A stretch of 64,000 nucleotides of DNA from Planctomycetota bacterium (GCA_016235815.1 JACRIM010000046.1:23856-87855); one strand, 5' to 3'. Shown: positions 26,956 through 36,903, numbered from the stretch's first letter. Translations and numbers: made by a program. Notes: generated by a model not told the origin, from the sequence alone.

Positions 26956-28149
26956 ATGTCGCGGCCGACACCCATCTCGAAAATCACACTCCACCGGCTC
27001 GCGATTCCCATGAAGCAATCCTTCCGCCACGCCACCGCCGAGCGATCGGTCAGCGAGCCGCTCATCGTCGCCCTCGAATTCGCCGATGGCACGATTGGCT
27101 ATGGGGAAACGCACCCGCGCCCCTATGTCACCGGCGAATCCATGGACGACGCCGTGCGCAGTATTCGCGATGTCTTCGTCCCTCCCCTCGTCGACTTCCA
27201 CCCGTCGAATTTCGGAGAAGCCATCGAAGCCGCTGCGTCTCTTCCAACCGTCGACCCAACTGGTAAGGTCATCACCGCCGCCCGCGCCGCCGTCGAACTC
27301 GCCATGCTGGATGCCTACGCAAAGGCCTTCGAGCGTTCCTTCGAAACAATCGCCGGATGGTTGAGTGAACCCTGGCTCGGCCCGCCCGGCAGCGCTGCAA
27401 CCGCCCGATTCAGCGGCGTCGTCTCCGGCGAAAGCCCCGACCGCGTGGCTCGAAGCATTCGCAAGATGCGCCTTATCCGTCTGCCGCACTTCAAACTGAA
27501 GGTCGGCGATGCCGACGACGACGCACGCATTGCCGCCGCCGTCCGAGTTCTCGGCAGGGCGTTGGAAAAAGGCCGCGTGACACTTCGCCTCGACGCCAAC
27601 GAAGCGTGGACGCTGGAGCAGGCCGCAGCCAATCTGGAACGCTGGGAGCAATATCCCATCGCATCGGTCGAACAGCCCCTGCCCAAAGGAGCGATCGACG
27701 ACTGGGCCGCCCTCGCTGCACGATCAAACATCCCCCTCATGGCCGACGAATCGCTGGTCACCTATGAGGACGGCGAAGAACTCATCACTCGAAAGGCGGC
27801 CAGCGCCTTCAATATCCGCATCAGTAAAAATGGCGGTCTTATCCCCGCGATGCGGCTTGCCATCCTTGCCCAAAAACACAACATCCAGTGCCAGCTCGGG
27901 TGCATGGTCGGCGAGACGAGCATCCTCTCGGCCGCGGCACGTTGGTTCTTGCAATTGGTACCGGGAATCACGTACGCTGAGGGGAGTTTCGGGAGCTTTC
28001 TCTTGAAGGATGATGTCGTGCGTCGCGGACTGCGGTTCGGGTGGCGAGGAGGGTGGCGGACAATGCAGGGACACGGCCTCGGCGTGACGATTGATGCTTC
28101 GAGGCTGGCGGCGCTTTCCGACCAGCCTCCGGTAACGATCGTCTTCTAG
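26956..28149 (+). CDS. Enolase-superfamily enzyme (muconate-lactonizing/dipeptide-epimerase type)
   Basis: 397 residues from ATG 26956. The barrel has the KxK motif (FKLKVG), metal ligands in LRLDANEAW, SVEQPLP and MADESL, and the second base region NIRISKNGG. This pattern is the MLE subgroup, which includes L-Ala-D/L-Glu epimerases, cycloisomerases and o-succinylbenzoate synthases. With no pathway genes nearby I cannot choose among them; an epimerase acting on a cell-wall dipeptide is a reasonable guess. Confidence 0.85.
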   Translation: MSRPTPISKITLHRLAIPMKQSFRHATAERSVSEPLIVALEFADGTIGYGETHPRPYVTGESMDDAVRSIRDVFVPPLVDFHPSNFGEAIEAAASLPTVDPTGKVITAARAAVELAMLDAYAKAFERSFETIAGWLSEPWLGPPGSAATARFSGVVSGESPDRVARSIRKMRLIRLPHFKLKVGDADDDARIAAAVRVLGRALEKGRVTLRLDANEAWTLEQAAANLERWEQYPIASVEQPLPKGAIDDWAALAARSNIPLMADESLVTYEDGEELITRKAASAFNIRISKNGGLIPAMRLAILAQKHNIQCQLGCMVGETSILSAAARWFLQLVPGITYAEGSFGSFLLKDDVVRRGLRFGWRGGWRTMQGHGLGVTIDASRLAALSDQPPVTIVF

Positions 28150-28254
28150 CGAGGCAATGGTACGATTCGGGCTTTGATTTAACCTCTTGCAGGACATAGA
28201 GTAAGGTGTCAAGAAGCGGCACGATGCCGTGCCATACCCAAGGGTACTTTCCGC

Positions 28255-29508
28255 ATGGCGACTGAACCTGTCGGACAAAAAACCGGCGCAGGCATGGACA
28301 GCCAGATCGGCAAGGCCGTCGTCGATGCGCGCCTCGCCACCGCTGCGGAGGTCGCCGCCTGCGTCAACAAGCAGAAGCAACTCAAAGAGACTGGCCGTGA
28401 TCTTCCCCTCTCCGAAATCCTCGTCAAAGCCGGGATAATCACGGCCTCACAGTTGAAACGCCTCGCAAATCCGGCGGATGACTCGATGTCATCCTCCCTA
28501 CAGCAGATCCCCGGCTACCAGATCATGCAGAAAATCGGAGCCGGAGCCATGGCCAGCGTCTACAAGGCCAAGCAACTCTCCCTGGACCGCTTCGTGGCCA
28601 TCAAAATCCTGCCCAAGCGGCTGAGCGAAGACCCCGAATTCGTAAAGCGGTTCATCAAAGAAGGTCGCGCCGCGGCCAAGCTGAACCACAACAACATCGT
28701 CGGGGCCTTGGACGTCGGCGAGTATGCCGGCTTCCATTATTTCGTAATGGAATACATCGACGGCAAGACGGTCTACGACGAGATGGCCGTCAAGAAGGTG
28801 TACGGCGAAGCCGAGGCCCTGAAGATCATCACCCAGGTCGCACGCGCGCTGGAACATTCGCACGAGAAAGGATTTATCCACCGCGATGTTAAACCCAAAA
28901 ACATCATGATCACCAAGGATGGCACCGCCAAGCTCGCCGACATGGGCCTTGCCCGAGAGGCCGGCGACGCAGTGGCAGCCGCCGCCGAAAAAGGCCGCGC
29001 CTATGGAACGCCCTATTACATCTCCCCCGAACAGATTCGCGGCGTCGAAGATGTCGACTTCCGTGCTGACATTTACTCCCTCGGTGCAACGCTCTATCAC
29101 ATGATTACGGGTCGAGTCCCCTTCGACGGAACCTCACCGACACAGATCATGCAAAAACATCTGAAGGAGCCGATCGTCCCGCCGGACCATCTGAATCCCT
29201 CGATTTCAACGGGTTTGGCCGAGGTCGTCGAGCGCGCCATGGCCAAGGATCGCGCCATGCGATACAACTCCACCACCGACATGCTCGTCGACTTGGAGCG
29301 TGTTTCACGGGGCGAAGCGCCGCTTCAGGCACGCTCCGCCATGGACGACAAACTTCTGGAAAACCTCAGCGACGGAGAAGACGCCGGCCCCAGCTACAAA
29401 TCAAATGAAGGCGCATCCGGCGGTTCCATGTCTCCCCTCCTCATCGCCGGCGTCATCGTCGAGGCGGTCATCATCCTCATTCTGGTAATCGTATTGATCG
29501 CCAAGTAA
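28255..29508 (+). CDS. Membrane Ser/Thr protein kinase with GspE-N-like N-terminus
   Basis: 417 residues. Residues about 15-72 (VVDARLATAAEVAACV, LSEILVKAGIITASQLKRL) look like the N-terminal domain of GspE/MshE-type ATPases, which can bind cyclic nucleotides in some proteins. The Hanks-type kinase domain spans about 88-355: Gly loop GAGAMASV, Lys117 in VAIKIL, HRDVKPKN with Asp211, and ADMG (229-231) in place of DFG. YGTPYYISPEQ is the activation-loop end. A single C-terminal membrane helix (LLIAGVIVEAVIILILVIVL) anchors it, so the kinase faces the cytoplasm. Active-site residues are complete. Confidence 0.9.
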   Translation: MATEPVGQKTGAGMDSQIGKAVVDARLATAAEVAACVNKQKQLKETGRDLPLSEILVKAGIITASQLKRLANPADDSMSSSLQQIPGYQIMQKIGAGAMASVYKAKQLSLDRFVAIKILPKRLSEDPEFVKRFIKEGRAAAKLNHNNIVGALDVGEYAGFHYFVMEYIDGKTVYDEMAVKKVYGEAEALKIITQVARALEHSHEKGFIHRDVKPKNIMITKDGTAKLADMGLAREAGDAVAAAAEKGRAYGTPYYISPEQIRGVEDVDFRADIYSLGATLYHMITGRVPFDGTSPTQIMQKHLKEPIVPPDHLNPSISTGLAEVVERAMAKDRAMRYNSTTDMLVDLERVSRGEAPLQARSAMDDKLLENLSDGEDAGPSYKSNEGASGGSMSPLLIAGVIVEAVIILILVIVLIAK

Positions 29509-29811
29509 CCACCAACCGGTAGTAGTCGCAATTCTCGACATCCGACGCGCAGAAAATGCTCCTCCCCGCGCCTCTGAAATTATTTTATTTCACAGGAAGA
29601 TTTTGCTGGCCATCACCCCAATCGTCCGCTAGTATTTCACTGCCGCACAAAGCATCCATGGAGGTATGCAACGCAGTTCGCACAATTCGGCAAGGATGCC
29701 GAAATCGAAACTACCTACATCTCATTTCAGGTTGGTCGACCATGGATAAACCCTTGATTCGGCCTCGCAATTGCCTGGCCTTGTCTCGGCGAAAACAACG
29801 GAGTGTTTCGC
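29509..29811. other. Intergenic stretch between kinase and sigma factor genes
   Basis: About 300 nt without a convincing ORF. It holds an AT-rich patch near 29577-29593 and no clear terminator hairpin or well-spaced promoter. It probably contains the sigma gene's leader, with CGGAG before ATG 29812. Confidence 0.4.
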
Positions 29812-30585
29812 ATGAAGTCGGCTCGTCAAGACGTAGATTCCCTTTGGAAAAAGTACCTGACCGGAAAACCAATTAAGCTTCGTAATCTGCTCGTGGAGCA
29901 CTACCGACCGCTCGTCCACATGATGGCCGCCCGGCTCGCCCAGAAGCTTCCCGCCCAGATTAGCTACGACGAAATCTGCTCGGCCGGTTACGACGGCCTG
30001 ATGGAGGCCGTCCAGGCCTACGACCCCTGCCACAAGGCCAAGTTTGAGACCTTCTGCCAGCAGCGTATCCACGGTGCCGTCATGGACTGGCTCCGCTCCC
30101 TCGATGGCCAATCCCGAACCGTTCGCAGCTTCGAAAAGCAGCGCATGCTCAGCAAGGAAGCCCTCGACTCGGCCCTCGGCCGCCCCCCCACCGAAGAAGA
30201 AATCGCCCAGAAAATGGGCATCGGCGGCGATCGCTTCTCCGAACTCTCGCGCCTCTCCCGCCTCGGCCATGAGGTCCACCTCTCGGCCGTGCAAAACGAC
30301 GACAACAACCACCGCGGCTCCCCCGGCGGTTGGGACGTCAGCGACAGCAGTGCGGTCGATCCCTCGCAGCGCATCTCCCGCCAGATGCTCACCGACTACA
30401 TCGCCCGCGGTCTGAATCGCGAAGAGCGGCTCGCCCTCATCCTTTACTACGTCGAAGGCCTCACCATGGCCGAGATCGGTCTGGTCCTCGACCTCTCCGA
30501 ATCCCGGGTCAGCCAGATCCACAAAGATGTCATCAACCGCCTCCGCCGCCGCTTCAAGGATGAAGTGGCCGAAATGGTGGCGTAG
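29812..30585 (+). CDS. RNA polymerase sigma factor, FliA/WhiG (sigma-28) type
   Basis: 257 residues from ATG 29812 (CGGAG about 9 nt upstream). Region 2 is visible in YDEICSAGYDGLMEAVQAYD and FETFCQQRIHGAVMDWLRS, region 3 in GRPPTEEEIAQKMGI, and region 4 in GLTMAEIGLVLDLSESRVSQ followed by IHKDVINRL. This is a group 3 sigma factor. The flagellar/WhiG class is usual for this pattern, but no flagellar genes are in the window, so the regulon is unknown. Confidence 0.9.
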   Translation: MKSARQDVDSLWKKYLTGKPIKLRNLLVEHYRPLVHMMAARLAQKLPAQISYDEICSAGYDGLMEAVQAYDPCHKAKFETFCQQRIHGAVMDWLRSLDGQSRTVRSFEKQRMLSKEALDSALGRPPTEEEIAQKMGIGGDRFSELSRLSRLGHEVHLSAVQNDDNNHRGSPGGWDVSDSSAVDPSQRISRQMLTDYIARGLNREERLALILYYVEGLTMAEIGLVLDLSESRVSQIHKDVINRLRRRFKDEVAEMVA

Positions 30586-30648
30586 TGGTCCGTTACGGGT
30601 AGTCGCAAATCCTGACCGCGCTCGGCCTGTTGTAGAATCGGCGGCGCG

Positions 30649-32787
30649 ATGAGTGAAAGCACTCCAGTCCAACGTGGCGGCCCGCGCGAGGCGATCTCAC
30701 TGCCTCGCGCGGCACTCGGCTGTGTGCTGATCGGCGCACCAGTCCTTGCGGTGCTCTGGCCGGTGCTTCATACGACCGCACTGATCTTTGATGATCCGCT
30801 TTACTTGCTGAACAATCCGCTCGTCCGCGACCCAAGCCTCGCCAACGCGTGGACAATCCTCACCCAGGTCCGCAACCCGGCCACCGTCGAAGGCTACTAC
30901 CACCCGCTCGGGCTGATTTCACTGATGCTCGATTACGCCATGGGGGCAAGGCCGGAAAACCTGTTCATCTTTCGCGCGACCAGCCTCGCCTTACACATTG
31001 TCACGACGATTCTCGTATCCCTCGTCATACATCAGTTGTTCAGAAACACACCCGCCACGCTTCTGTCAGGCCTCGTGTTCGGCCTGCATCCATGCAACAT
31101 TGAATCGATTGCATGGCTGTCGGATCGCAAGACACTTCTAGCCGGCGCGTTTTCGGTCGCGGCCCTTGCTTTTCATCTGCACTTTCTGAGAACCAAGCGC
31201 ACGCGATTTCACGCCCTCGGAATAATGGCCTTTCTCCTGGCGCTTCTTGCAAAGCCCATGAGCGTGCCGCTGCCGGTCGTACTGGTCTTGCTCGATGCCT
31301 GGCCGCTCAATCGTCTCAATGCGAAGGCGATCATCGAAAAATGGCCGTACTTCGTTCTTTCCGCGGTCTTCGCCGTTATCACCATGATTTCGCAACCCCC
31401 GCCGCCCCCGGGCATTCCAGCGCCGCCGTCGGAGTACGGCTTAGCCTTGCTGGTCATGCTTCATAACGCCGGGTTCTACACCGTCAAAACCATTTGGCCC
31501 TACCCGGTCAATGCTTTGTATCCCTTTCCCCGGCCGCTCCAATTCAGTAACCCGGAAATGGCGGTGTATGTCGTTGTGGCCGTCTTGATGGCCGCCGTCT
31601 GCGCGCTGCTCACGCGGCGCACCCGTTCCATCACCGTCGCGTGGATCGGCTTCTTGGCGATGCTCCTCCCCGCCATCATGGTGCCGATGCAACCATATCT
31701 GGGGTCCGTATCCCACACCGAGGCCATCGCGGCCGATCGCTTCACCTATATCGCGAAAGTGAGTCTCCTCATCGCCTTTGCCGGCGGACTTCATCATTTG
31801 GCCCGCTTGGGCGAGCCTAAGACGCGTCATTGGATCGTCCTCGCGCTGATTGCTTTGTTCACGCTCGGTGAAGCCGTGGTTACTCGATCCTATCTAACCG
31901 CCTGGCGCGATACGCCCACCATGGCGCGGCACCTAGCCCGGACAGTCCCCACCAGTGCGCACGTACACGTCGCGCTCGGCAACGTTTTGAGCGGAGAGGG
32001 TCGTTTCGACGAGGCCTTGCCGGCCTATCAGACCGCCATCCAACTGGAGCCGAGCTACCAGGGACACGAAGGCCTTGCAGCGATCCTCACCCGAAAGGGC
32101 AATATCGACGAAGCGGAGAAGCACCTGCGCGCCGCCCTTGCCATCAACCCACGAAGTGCCAAAGCCCATCAGAACCTCGGCCGGATCCTCCAATTCCGCG
32201 GACAGATCGCAGAGGCGATAACGGAAATTGAACGCGCCGTGGAATGTTCACCGCGATCCAGCGCCGCATGGGTGGATTTGGCCATTGCCCACTTTAAGAA
32301 TCGCGAAATTGATAAAGCGCGACAGCATTTTCAGAGGGCCTTGGAAATCGACCCGCGAGATTTCCGGGCGCGCGACCAATACGGGTGCCTGCTGATTGTT
32401 CAAGGCCGGACCGCGCAGGCACTCGACGAATGGCGTCGCGCCGCAACGATTGATCCGCAATCCGTAAAAACGCTGAACAACCTCGCATGGATCCTGGCGA
32501 CCAGCGAGGACGCGTCGATCCGCATGGGAAAGGAAGCGGTGTCGCGCGCCGAGGATGCAGTGCGGCAAACCGCACATCAAGACTTCTCAACGCTCGAAAC
32601 GCTCGCCGCCGCCTATGCCGAAGAGCGCCGTTTCGACGATGCCGTGAAAACTCTTACACAAGCAATCGAAGCCTGTCGTCGAAACGCCGGGCAGGATTGC
32701 GACACCCGGTTTGCGTCGCAGCTCGCCGCCTATCAGGAACGCCGGCCCTTTCGACAGCGAATTGACCCCAATGCGTGGTACCCCTGA
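30649..32787 (+). CDS. Membrane TPR protein, TMTC/O-mannosyltransferase-like
   Basis: 712 residues. About ten membrane segments occupy residues 20-430, with LIFDDPLYLLNNPLV in the first loop, FGLHPCNIESIAWLSDRKTLL and LLAKPMSVPLP. About seven TPR units follow (about 440-690: AHVHVALGNVLSGEGRFDEA, AKAHQNLGRILQFRGQIAEA). The arrangement of a GT39/DUF1736-like membrane part before TPRs matches the TMTC family, for which protein O-mannosylation is known in animals; the bacterial role is inferred. It lies 63 nt after the sigma gene. Confidence 0.75.
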   Translation: MSESTPVQRGGPREAISLPRAALGCVLIGAPVLAVLWPVLHTTALIFDDPLYLLNNPLVRDPSLANAWTILTQVRNPATVEGYYHPLGLISLMLDYAMGARPENLFIFRATSLALHIVTTILVSLVIHQLFRNTPATLLSGLVFGLHPCNIESIAWLSDRKTLLAGAFSVAALAFHLHFLRTKRTRFHALGIMAFLLALLAKPMSVPLPVVLVLLDAWPLNRLNAKAIIEKWPYFVLSAVFAVITMISQPPPPPGIPAPPSEYGLALLVMLHNAGFYTVKTIWPYPVNALYPFPRPLQFSNPEMAVYVVVAVLMAAVCALLTRRTRSITVAWIGFLAMLLPAIMVPMQPYLGSVSHTEAIAADRFTYIAKVSLLIAFAGGLHHLARLGEPKTRHWIVLALIALFTLGEAVVTRSYLTAWRDTPTMARHLARTVPTSAHVHVALGNVLSGEGRFDEALPAYQTAIQLEPSYQGHEGLAAILTRKGNIDEAEKHLRAALAINPRSAKAHQNLGRILQFRGQIAEAITEIERAVECSPRSSAAWVDLAIAHFKNREIDKARQHFQRALEIDPRDFRARDQYGCLLIVQGRTAQALDEWRRAATIDPQSVKTLNNLAWILATSEDASIRMGKEAVSRAEDAVRQTAHQDFSTLETLAAAYAEERRFDDAVKTLTQAIEACRRNAGQDCDTRFASQLAAYQERRPFRQRIDPNAWYP

Positions 32788-32805
32788 CCACGAGCTCCAC
32801 GTCCA

Positions 32806-35163
32806 TCACTGGGCAAGCACCGTCGCAACAAATCCCGGCAGATCGTCAACGCTGATGCCCCCGCTGAAATCAAAATCGCACAGACAGCGTTCGGCATTGG
32901 TCACGCTCGGCGACAGCAACACACCGATAAATAACGCAATGTCGTCGCCATTTACCCAGGAATCGCCATTCACGTCGCCGCTCGGAGCACCAGGGCACAT
33001 CACCAACGTCGCGCCCGCCGTCACCGTCGTTCCACATTCGTCTGTCACGACCGCGTCATAAACCCCCGCCAGTGTTTCATCCAGGGGAAAGACGACAAGA
33101 TGCAAATCGGTCGCCCCGGAAATGGACACCCCGTTTTCCAGATACGCCCCGTCCCGCCGCCACCGCACGAACATCGGCGGCTGAGCATCCATCGCGACCA
33201 CGAATTCGGCTGCATGACCCACCCAGGTCATCGCACTCGCCGGCTGTTGGGTTATCACGGGGGGACGCGAATCACCGATCCAGGTGTCGCCCAGCATGTT
33301 CGCATCATCATTGCCGTCAAATACGACAAGCTTCTGATTCAGCGAGTCATACATCATCACATGCCCGGACCGCGCCGAAGGCATCGGAGATTCATCCTGA
33401 GACCAGCCGGTTCCATTCCAGATCCATGCATCACCCAGGTTCGCAGATCCCGTATTCCCTCCATAAAGAACAACTTTCTTTCGCTGCGAGTCATAAGCAA
33501 GCGTGTGCCCGGTTCGCGCCGCCGGCCCCCCGGTCGACCGTAGTTGCCAGGCTGCGCCGTCCCACTCCCAAGTCTCACCGCTGTACATCGACCCCGAGCG
33601 ACCGCCGAAAAGGACCGACACGTTCCGCCATTCATCAAATGCCATTGACGCTTTTTCTCGCGCCGACGGTCCGGTGGTCGATCGAAGGCTCCAGGCGGTC
33701 CCATTCCACTCCCATGTCTCCCCGTTGTCGCCCGACGAAGTCTCGCCTCCAAAAAGCACCGACACGCTGCGAGACCTGTCATAGGTCATGCTGTGGTACT
33801 TCCGCGCCGACGGACCAGAGACCGGCCGGAGCGTCCAGGTGTTTCCGTTCCATTCCCAGGTCTGCGAGCTTAGCCCGCTGGTTCGCCCACCGAACAACAC
33901 AACAACCGACCGCGCCGAATCGAAGGTTATCGCGTGTCCCGAACGCCACGACGGCGGGTCGATCGTCTGACGGTTGCTCCATACCCCGTTGTCATACTCC
34001 CACGTTTCATTGTTATTCCCGGTGTCTGCGTCCCCGCCGAAAAGCAGGCCCTTGTTCCTTGCTGAATCAAACACCATCGCGGAGTTGAATCGCGGCGACG
34101 GCGCAGAGACCGGCGCGTACTGCGACCATTCGCTCCCGCTCCATTCGTACGTCTCGCCGTAATTGTTGCCCTCCGACAAACCACCGAAGAGCAGCGTCCG
34201 CTCCAGTGACGGGCAATAGCTCAGTTGCACGGCATACCGGGGTGAAATGCCCGCCGTGGCCCGAATCGTCCATGCGTTTCCGTTCCATTCCCACGTGTCA
34301 TTCGCCGGCCCTTCATCGTCGAGGCCTCCAAAGAGCACCGTGCGCTGCCGCATCGGATCGTAGGTCAGGCCCTGGAACATCCTCGGCTCCGGCCCGGTCG
34401 TTCCCCGAAGCGTCCACACCGCTCCATTCCACTCCCATGTGTCGCCAAGATGGGTCTGGCCCGTAGACCCTCCAAAAAGAACGATCACCTGTCGATCAGC
34501 GTCATACGTCATCCGTTGACCGAATCGCGGCGAAGGCGCCGCCCCATTCTTCAACGTCCACGACGTTCCGTTCCATGTCCACGTCTCACCAAAAACCGTT
34601 GAGCCGTTGTATCCGCCGAAAACCACATGCACCCCGCGCGCCACGTCATACGCGGATGAAACATACGCCCGCGCGGTCGGTCCATTCACATTGATCTGAG
34701 TCCATGCCGAACCGTCCCATTCCCACGTATCAGAGAAAAAACTGGACGATCGATTGCCCCCAAACAGAAATGTTTTCCCCCGAACCATGTCATAGGACAT
34801 CGCGACATGCTCGCGCGCACTGGGGCCGATGGTCGCAACGCATTGCCATTGGCCGCCGCTGAACTTCCACGTGTCGCCACAAAAAAACGCTGCGCCGGCA
34901 TGACCGCCGAACAGCAGCGTTACATTTCGACTCGCGTCATAGGCAAGCCCATATCCGTGACGAATGCTGGGGCCGCGCGTTTCGTTTGCCCATTCCAGAC
35001 AGTCCTGCGCAAACGTCGCGTCGCTCGAGGAGTAAATAAAGAACAGACCGGCCAACACCGCGAATGGAAGCGTCCACCGCCATGGTCGCCCATGGGTACG
35101 GGTCGCCCCATACCTGGTGCAACGTATGAACTTGAAATCGTTGACTTGATCGTGTCGCCGCAT
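32806..35163 (-). CDS. Secreted kelch-repeat protein with C-terminal dockerin-like module
   Basis: 785 residues. After a basic N-terminus and export helix (LPFAVLAGLFFIYSSSDATFA) come about twelve kelch units of roughly 50 residues with the signatures VLFGG, GETWEWNG and PSARxxHxMxYD. A short Ig-like part follows (PVITQQPASAMTW). The C-terminus has a dockerin-like pair, DVNGDSWVNGDDIALFI and CDFDFSGGISVDDLPGFV. The kelch part should form one or two beta-propellers outside the cell. No cohesin is seen in the window, so the dockerin may serve sorting or calcium-dependent folding. Confidence 0.85.
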   Translation of the reverse strand: MRRHDQVNDFKFIRCTRYGATRTHGRPWRWTLPFAVLAGLFFIYSSSDATFAQDCLEWANETRGPSIRHGYGLAYDASRNVTLLFGGHAGAAFFCGDTWKFSGGQWQCVATIGPSAREHVAMSYDMVRGKTFLFGGNRSSSFFSDTWEWDGSAWTQINVNGPTARAYVSSAYDVARGVHVVFGGYNGSTVFGETWTWNGTSWTLKNGAAPSPRFGQRMTYDADRQVIVLFGGSTGQTHLGDTWEWNGAVWTLRGTTGPEPRMFQGLTYDPMRQRTVLFGGLDDEGPANDTWEWNGNAWTIRATAGISPRYAVQLSYCPSLERTLLFGGLSEGNNYGETYEWSGSEWSQYAPVSAPSPRFNSAMVFDSARNKGLLFGGDADTGNNNETWEYDNGVWSNRQTIDPPSWRSGHAITFDSARSVVVLFGGRTSGLSSQTWEWNGNTWTLRPVSGPSARKYHSMTYDRSRSVSVLFGGETSSGDNGETWEWNGTAWSLRSTTGPSAREKASMAFDEWRNVSVLFGGRSGSMYSGETWEWDGAAWQLRSTGGPAARTGHTLAYDSQRKKVVLYGGNTGSANLGDAWIWNGTGWSQDESPMPSARSGHVMMYDSLNQKLVVFDGNDDANMLGDTWIGDSRPPVITQQPASAMTWVGHAAEFVVAMDAQPPMFVRWRRDGAYLENGVSISGATDLHLVVFPLDETLAGVYDAVVTDECGTTVTAGATLVMCPGAPSGDVNGDSWVNGDDIALFIGVLLSPSVTNAERCLCDFDFSGGISVDDLPGFVATVLAQ

Positions 35164-35262
35164 GGCAACTGCTCACACAACTGCAGGAATCTCAGCCAGT
35201 TACGCGCCCGCAGAGAACCCCCGAGATTAAGAACCTCTCCGTACCAATTCAGTATACGTACC

Positions 35263-35292
35263 GATATACCGAAAACGGCCGCCGAAAGTCAA
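35263..35292 (-). promoter_or_regulatory. Putative promoter of the kelch-dockerin gene
   Basis: On the minus strand TTGACT (35292-35287) and TATATC (35268-35263) are separated by 18 bp, with the first codon about 95 nt downstream. It shares TTGACTTTC and a TTTCGGTA end with the putative promoter at 57210-57239. Confidence 0.5.
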
Positions 35293-35613
35293 TTTTGGAA
35301 GAAGGTGCCAAGGCCGCTATTCGGTGTGTGTCCGAACCCATTTACTCGCGACTTTCGTCGGCCGTCAGCCAACTAACGACTCGTTCAAATCAAGAAAAAC
35401 TCGTTGGAGGCAGCCTGTTATCGGTGAACGAAAAGTCGCTCCAGGATCAGCACTCAGCCCTCGCATTTGCATCAAAAACGCTCCTAAACTGCTGCGAAAA
35501 AACAACTTATGTTAATATCAGGCTTGTTGGTCGAGCCGTAATATCTCGCCCATTTTTACTCGTGCCGACATCTTCCAGACTCTCTTTTTTTTTTTGATTT
35601 CTTTGCGAACTCA
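35293..35613. other. Divergent intergenic region between kelch and PEP-CTERM genes
   Basis: About 320 nt with no supported gene. It is less GC-rich than its surroundings and ends in a run of twelve or more T residues (about 35585-35596) just upstream of the PEP-CTERM promoter. Confidence 0.4.
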
Positions 35614-35643
35614 TTGACATGGGGGGGGCTAATCGGGTGTAAT
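35614..35643 (+). promoter_or_regulatory. Putative sigma-70-type promoter of the PEP-CTERM gene
   Basis: TTGACA (35614-35619), an 18-bp spacer containing eight G residues, and TGTAAT (35638-35643). This predicts a leader of about 155 nt before ATG 35806, which holds an AGAAGGC/GCCTTCT hairpin near 35655-35677. Confidence 0.6.
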
Positions 35644-35805
35644 AGGGTGAGAAGTAGAAGGCGACCGAAGCCTTCTGGCCGTCCTGTGCGTGCAGGGCGG
35701 ATGAGTTGAGGAGAGAAGTACCTATCAAGTATTTCATTGTTTGGTGTGTGTGAGCCGTTCCCTTCGTGGGAGAGCGCACTTCACCGTAATATGGAGGATG
35801 AGAAA

Positions 35806-36675
35806 ATGTTGCGAGTAGTGGGAAGAGTTGGCCTGATGGCCACGGCGATGGCGGTTCTTGCCGCATCGTCTGCGTTTGCTGTGAATCCGCGCCTCGGTAC
35901 GCCCAGTGCGGCGGCGATTCCCGGCACCGATGCAATCGGTCCCCGAACCTTCACCGGTTCTGGTTTCGAGCAGTCGGAAGGCTTTAATGTCGGGTCGATC
36001 AGTGCGACCCAGGGTTGGAATTGCTTTGGTGCCGCCAATGCAACTCCTCCGGGACCGCGATGTCCGACCGGCGTTGTGCCCAAGGGTAATGGGTCGAATC
36101 AGAGCGTGCTCCTCGACCAGAACTTCAATTTCCCGAACAGCACCAACATCGGCATTCGCACCCCGGTTCACAAGGACTTCTTCGTCCCGACGATCAATGT
36201 TGATCTTCGCATTGATGACAACGGCGGTTCGAACTACAACGTGTCCCCGCAGGCCCCTTCGCAGACGTTCAACACGTCGCGCGTCGTCTTCGCCTACACC
36301 GGTTACATCTATGTGCTGGATGATCCGGGAACCGGCCTTGCCTTCGTACCGATTGGTTTCTGGACCCCGGATACGTGGTTCACATTCCAGTTCGACTACG
36401 ACTATGCCAACGAGCTTGTGACCTACTCGATGGGTCCCGACAAGGATAACTTGGTCCCGCTCTACACTGGCGGCCAGTTCAATGGCTTCTACGGCGGAAC
36501 CCAGGTTGAAGAAATTGTCTTCTTCAGCGACAACTTCCAGAACACCGGCAGCGGTTCGTTCTCGGGTGGCCCGGCGGGTGTCTATGTTGACAACGTCCGA
36601 CTGAAGCCCGAGCCAGGCACCCTCGCCATGCTCGGAATCGGCGCCCTGTTGGCCCTCCGACGCCGCAGCCGCTAA
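35806..36675 (+). CDS. PEP-CTERM sorted exported protein
   Basis: 289 residues from ATG 35806, with GGAGG 8 nt upstream. The signal peptide is VGLMATAMAVLAASSAFA. The C-terminus is the sorting signal: PEPGT, then the short helix LAMLGIGALLAL and the basic tail RRRSR. The body is beta-rich with FVPTINVDLRIDDNGGSNYN, a lectin-like appearance, but no named domain. PEP-CTERM proteins are normally handled by exosortase and are linked to exopolysaccharide. A promoter precedes it and a strong terminator follows, so it is a single-gene unit. Confidence 0.85.
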   Translation: MLRVVGRVGLMATAMAVLAASSAFAVNPRLGTPSAAAIPGTDAIGPRTFTGSGFEQSEGFNVGSISATQGWNCFGAANATPPGPRCPTGVVPKGNGSNQSVLLDQNFNFPNSTNIGIRTPVHKDFFVPTINVDLRIDDNGGSNYNVSPQAPSQTFNTSRVVFAYTGYIYVLDDPGTGLAFVPIGFWTPDTWFTFQFDYDYANELVTYSMGPDKDNLVPLYTGGQFNGFYGGTQVEEIVFFSDNFQNTGSGSFSGGPAGVYVDNVRLKPEPGTLAMLGIGALLALRRRSR

Positions 36676-36705
36676 TTGCGGTTACGGTTAACGGTTTGGT
36701 TTTTA

Positions 36706-36748
36706 AAGCCCCGCTTGGTGGAAACGCCAAGCGGGGCTTCTTTTTTTA
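36706..36748 (+). terminator. Rho-independent terminator after PEP-CTERM gene
   Basis: A 13-bp perfect stem (AAGCCCCGCTTGG paired with CCAAGCGGGGCTT, 36706-36718 and 36727-36739), an 8-nt loop, then a T-rich tail CTTTTTTT. Confidence 0.95.
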
Positions 36749-36903
36749 ATTCGCCCGGCTCCGCCCCCACTGCCGGACAAACTTCTTCAGGAATTTACGC
36801 GACGACGGCAAAGCGTTTTGCTATAACTCCTGTCAACAATGCAGCCCATGAATCGCCGGGAATGCAGTCTTGGATACAGGGCTTTATCAGGAGCAGCCAA
36901 CGA

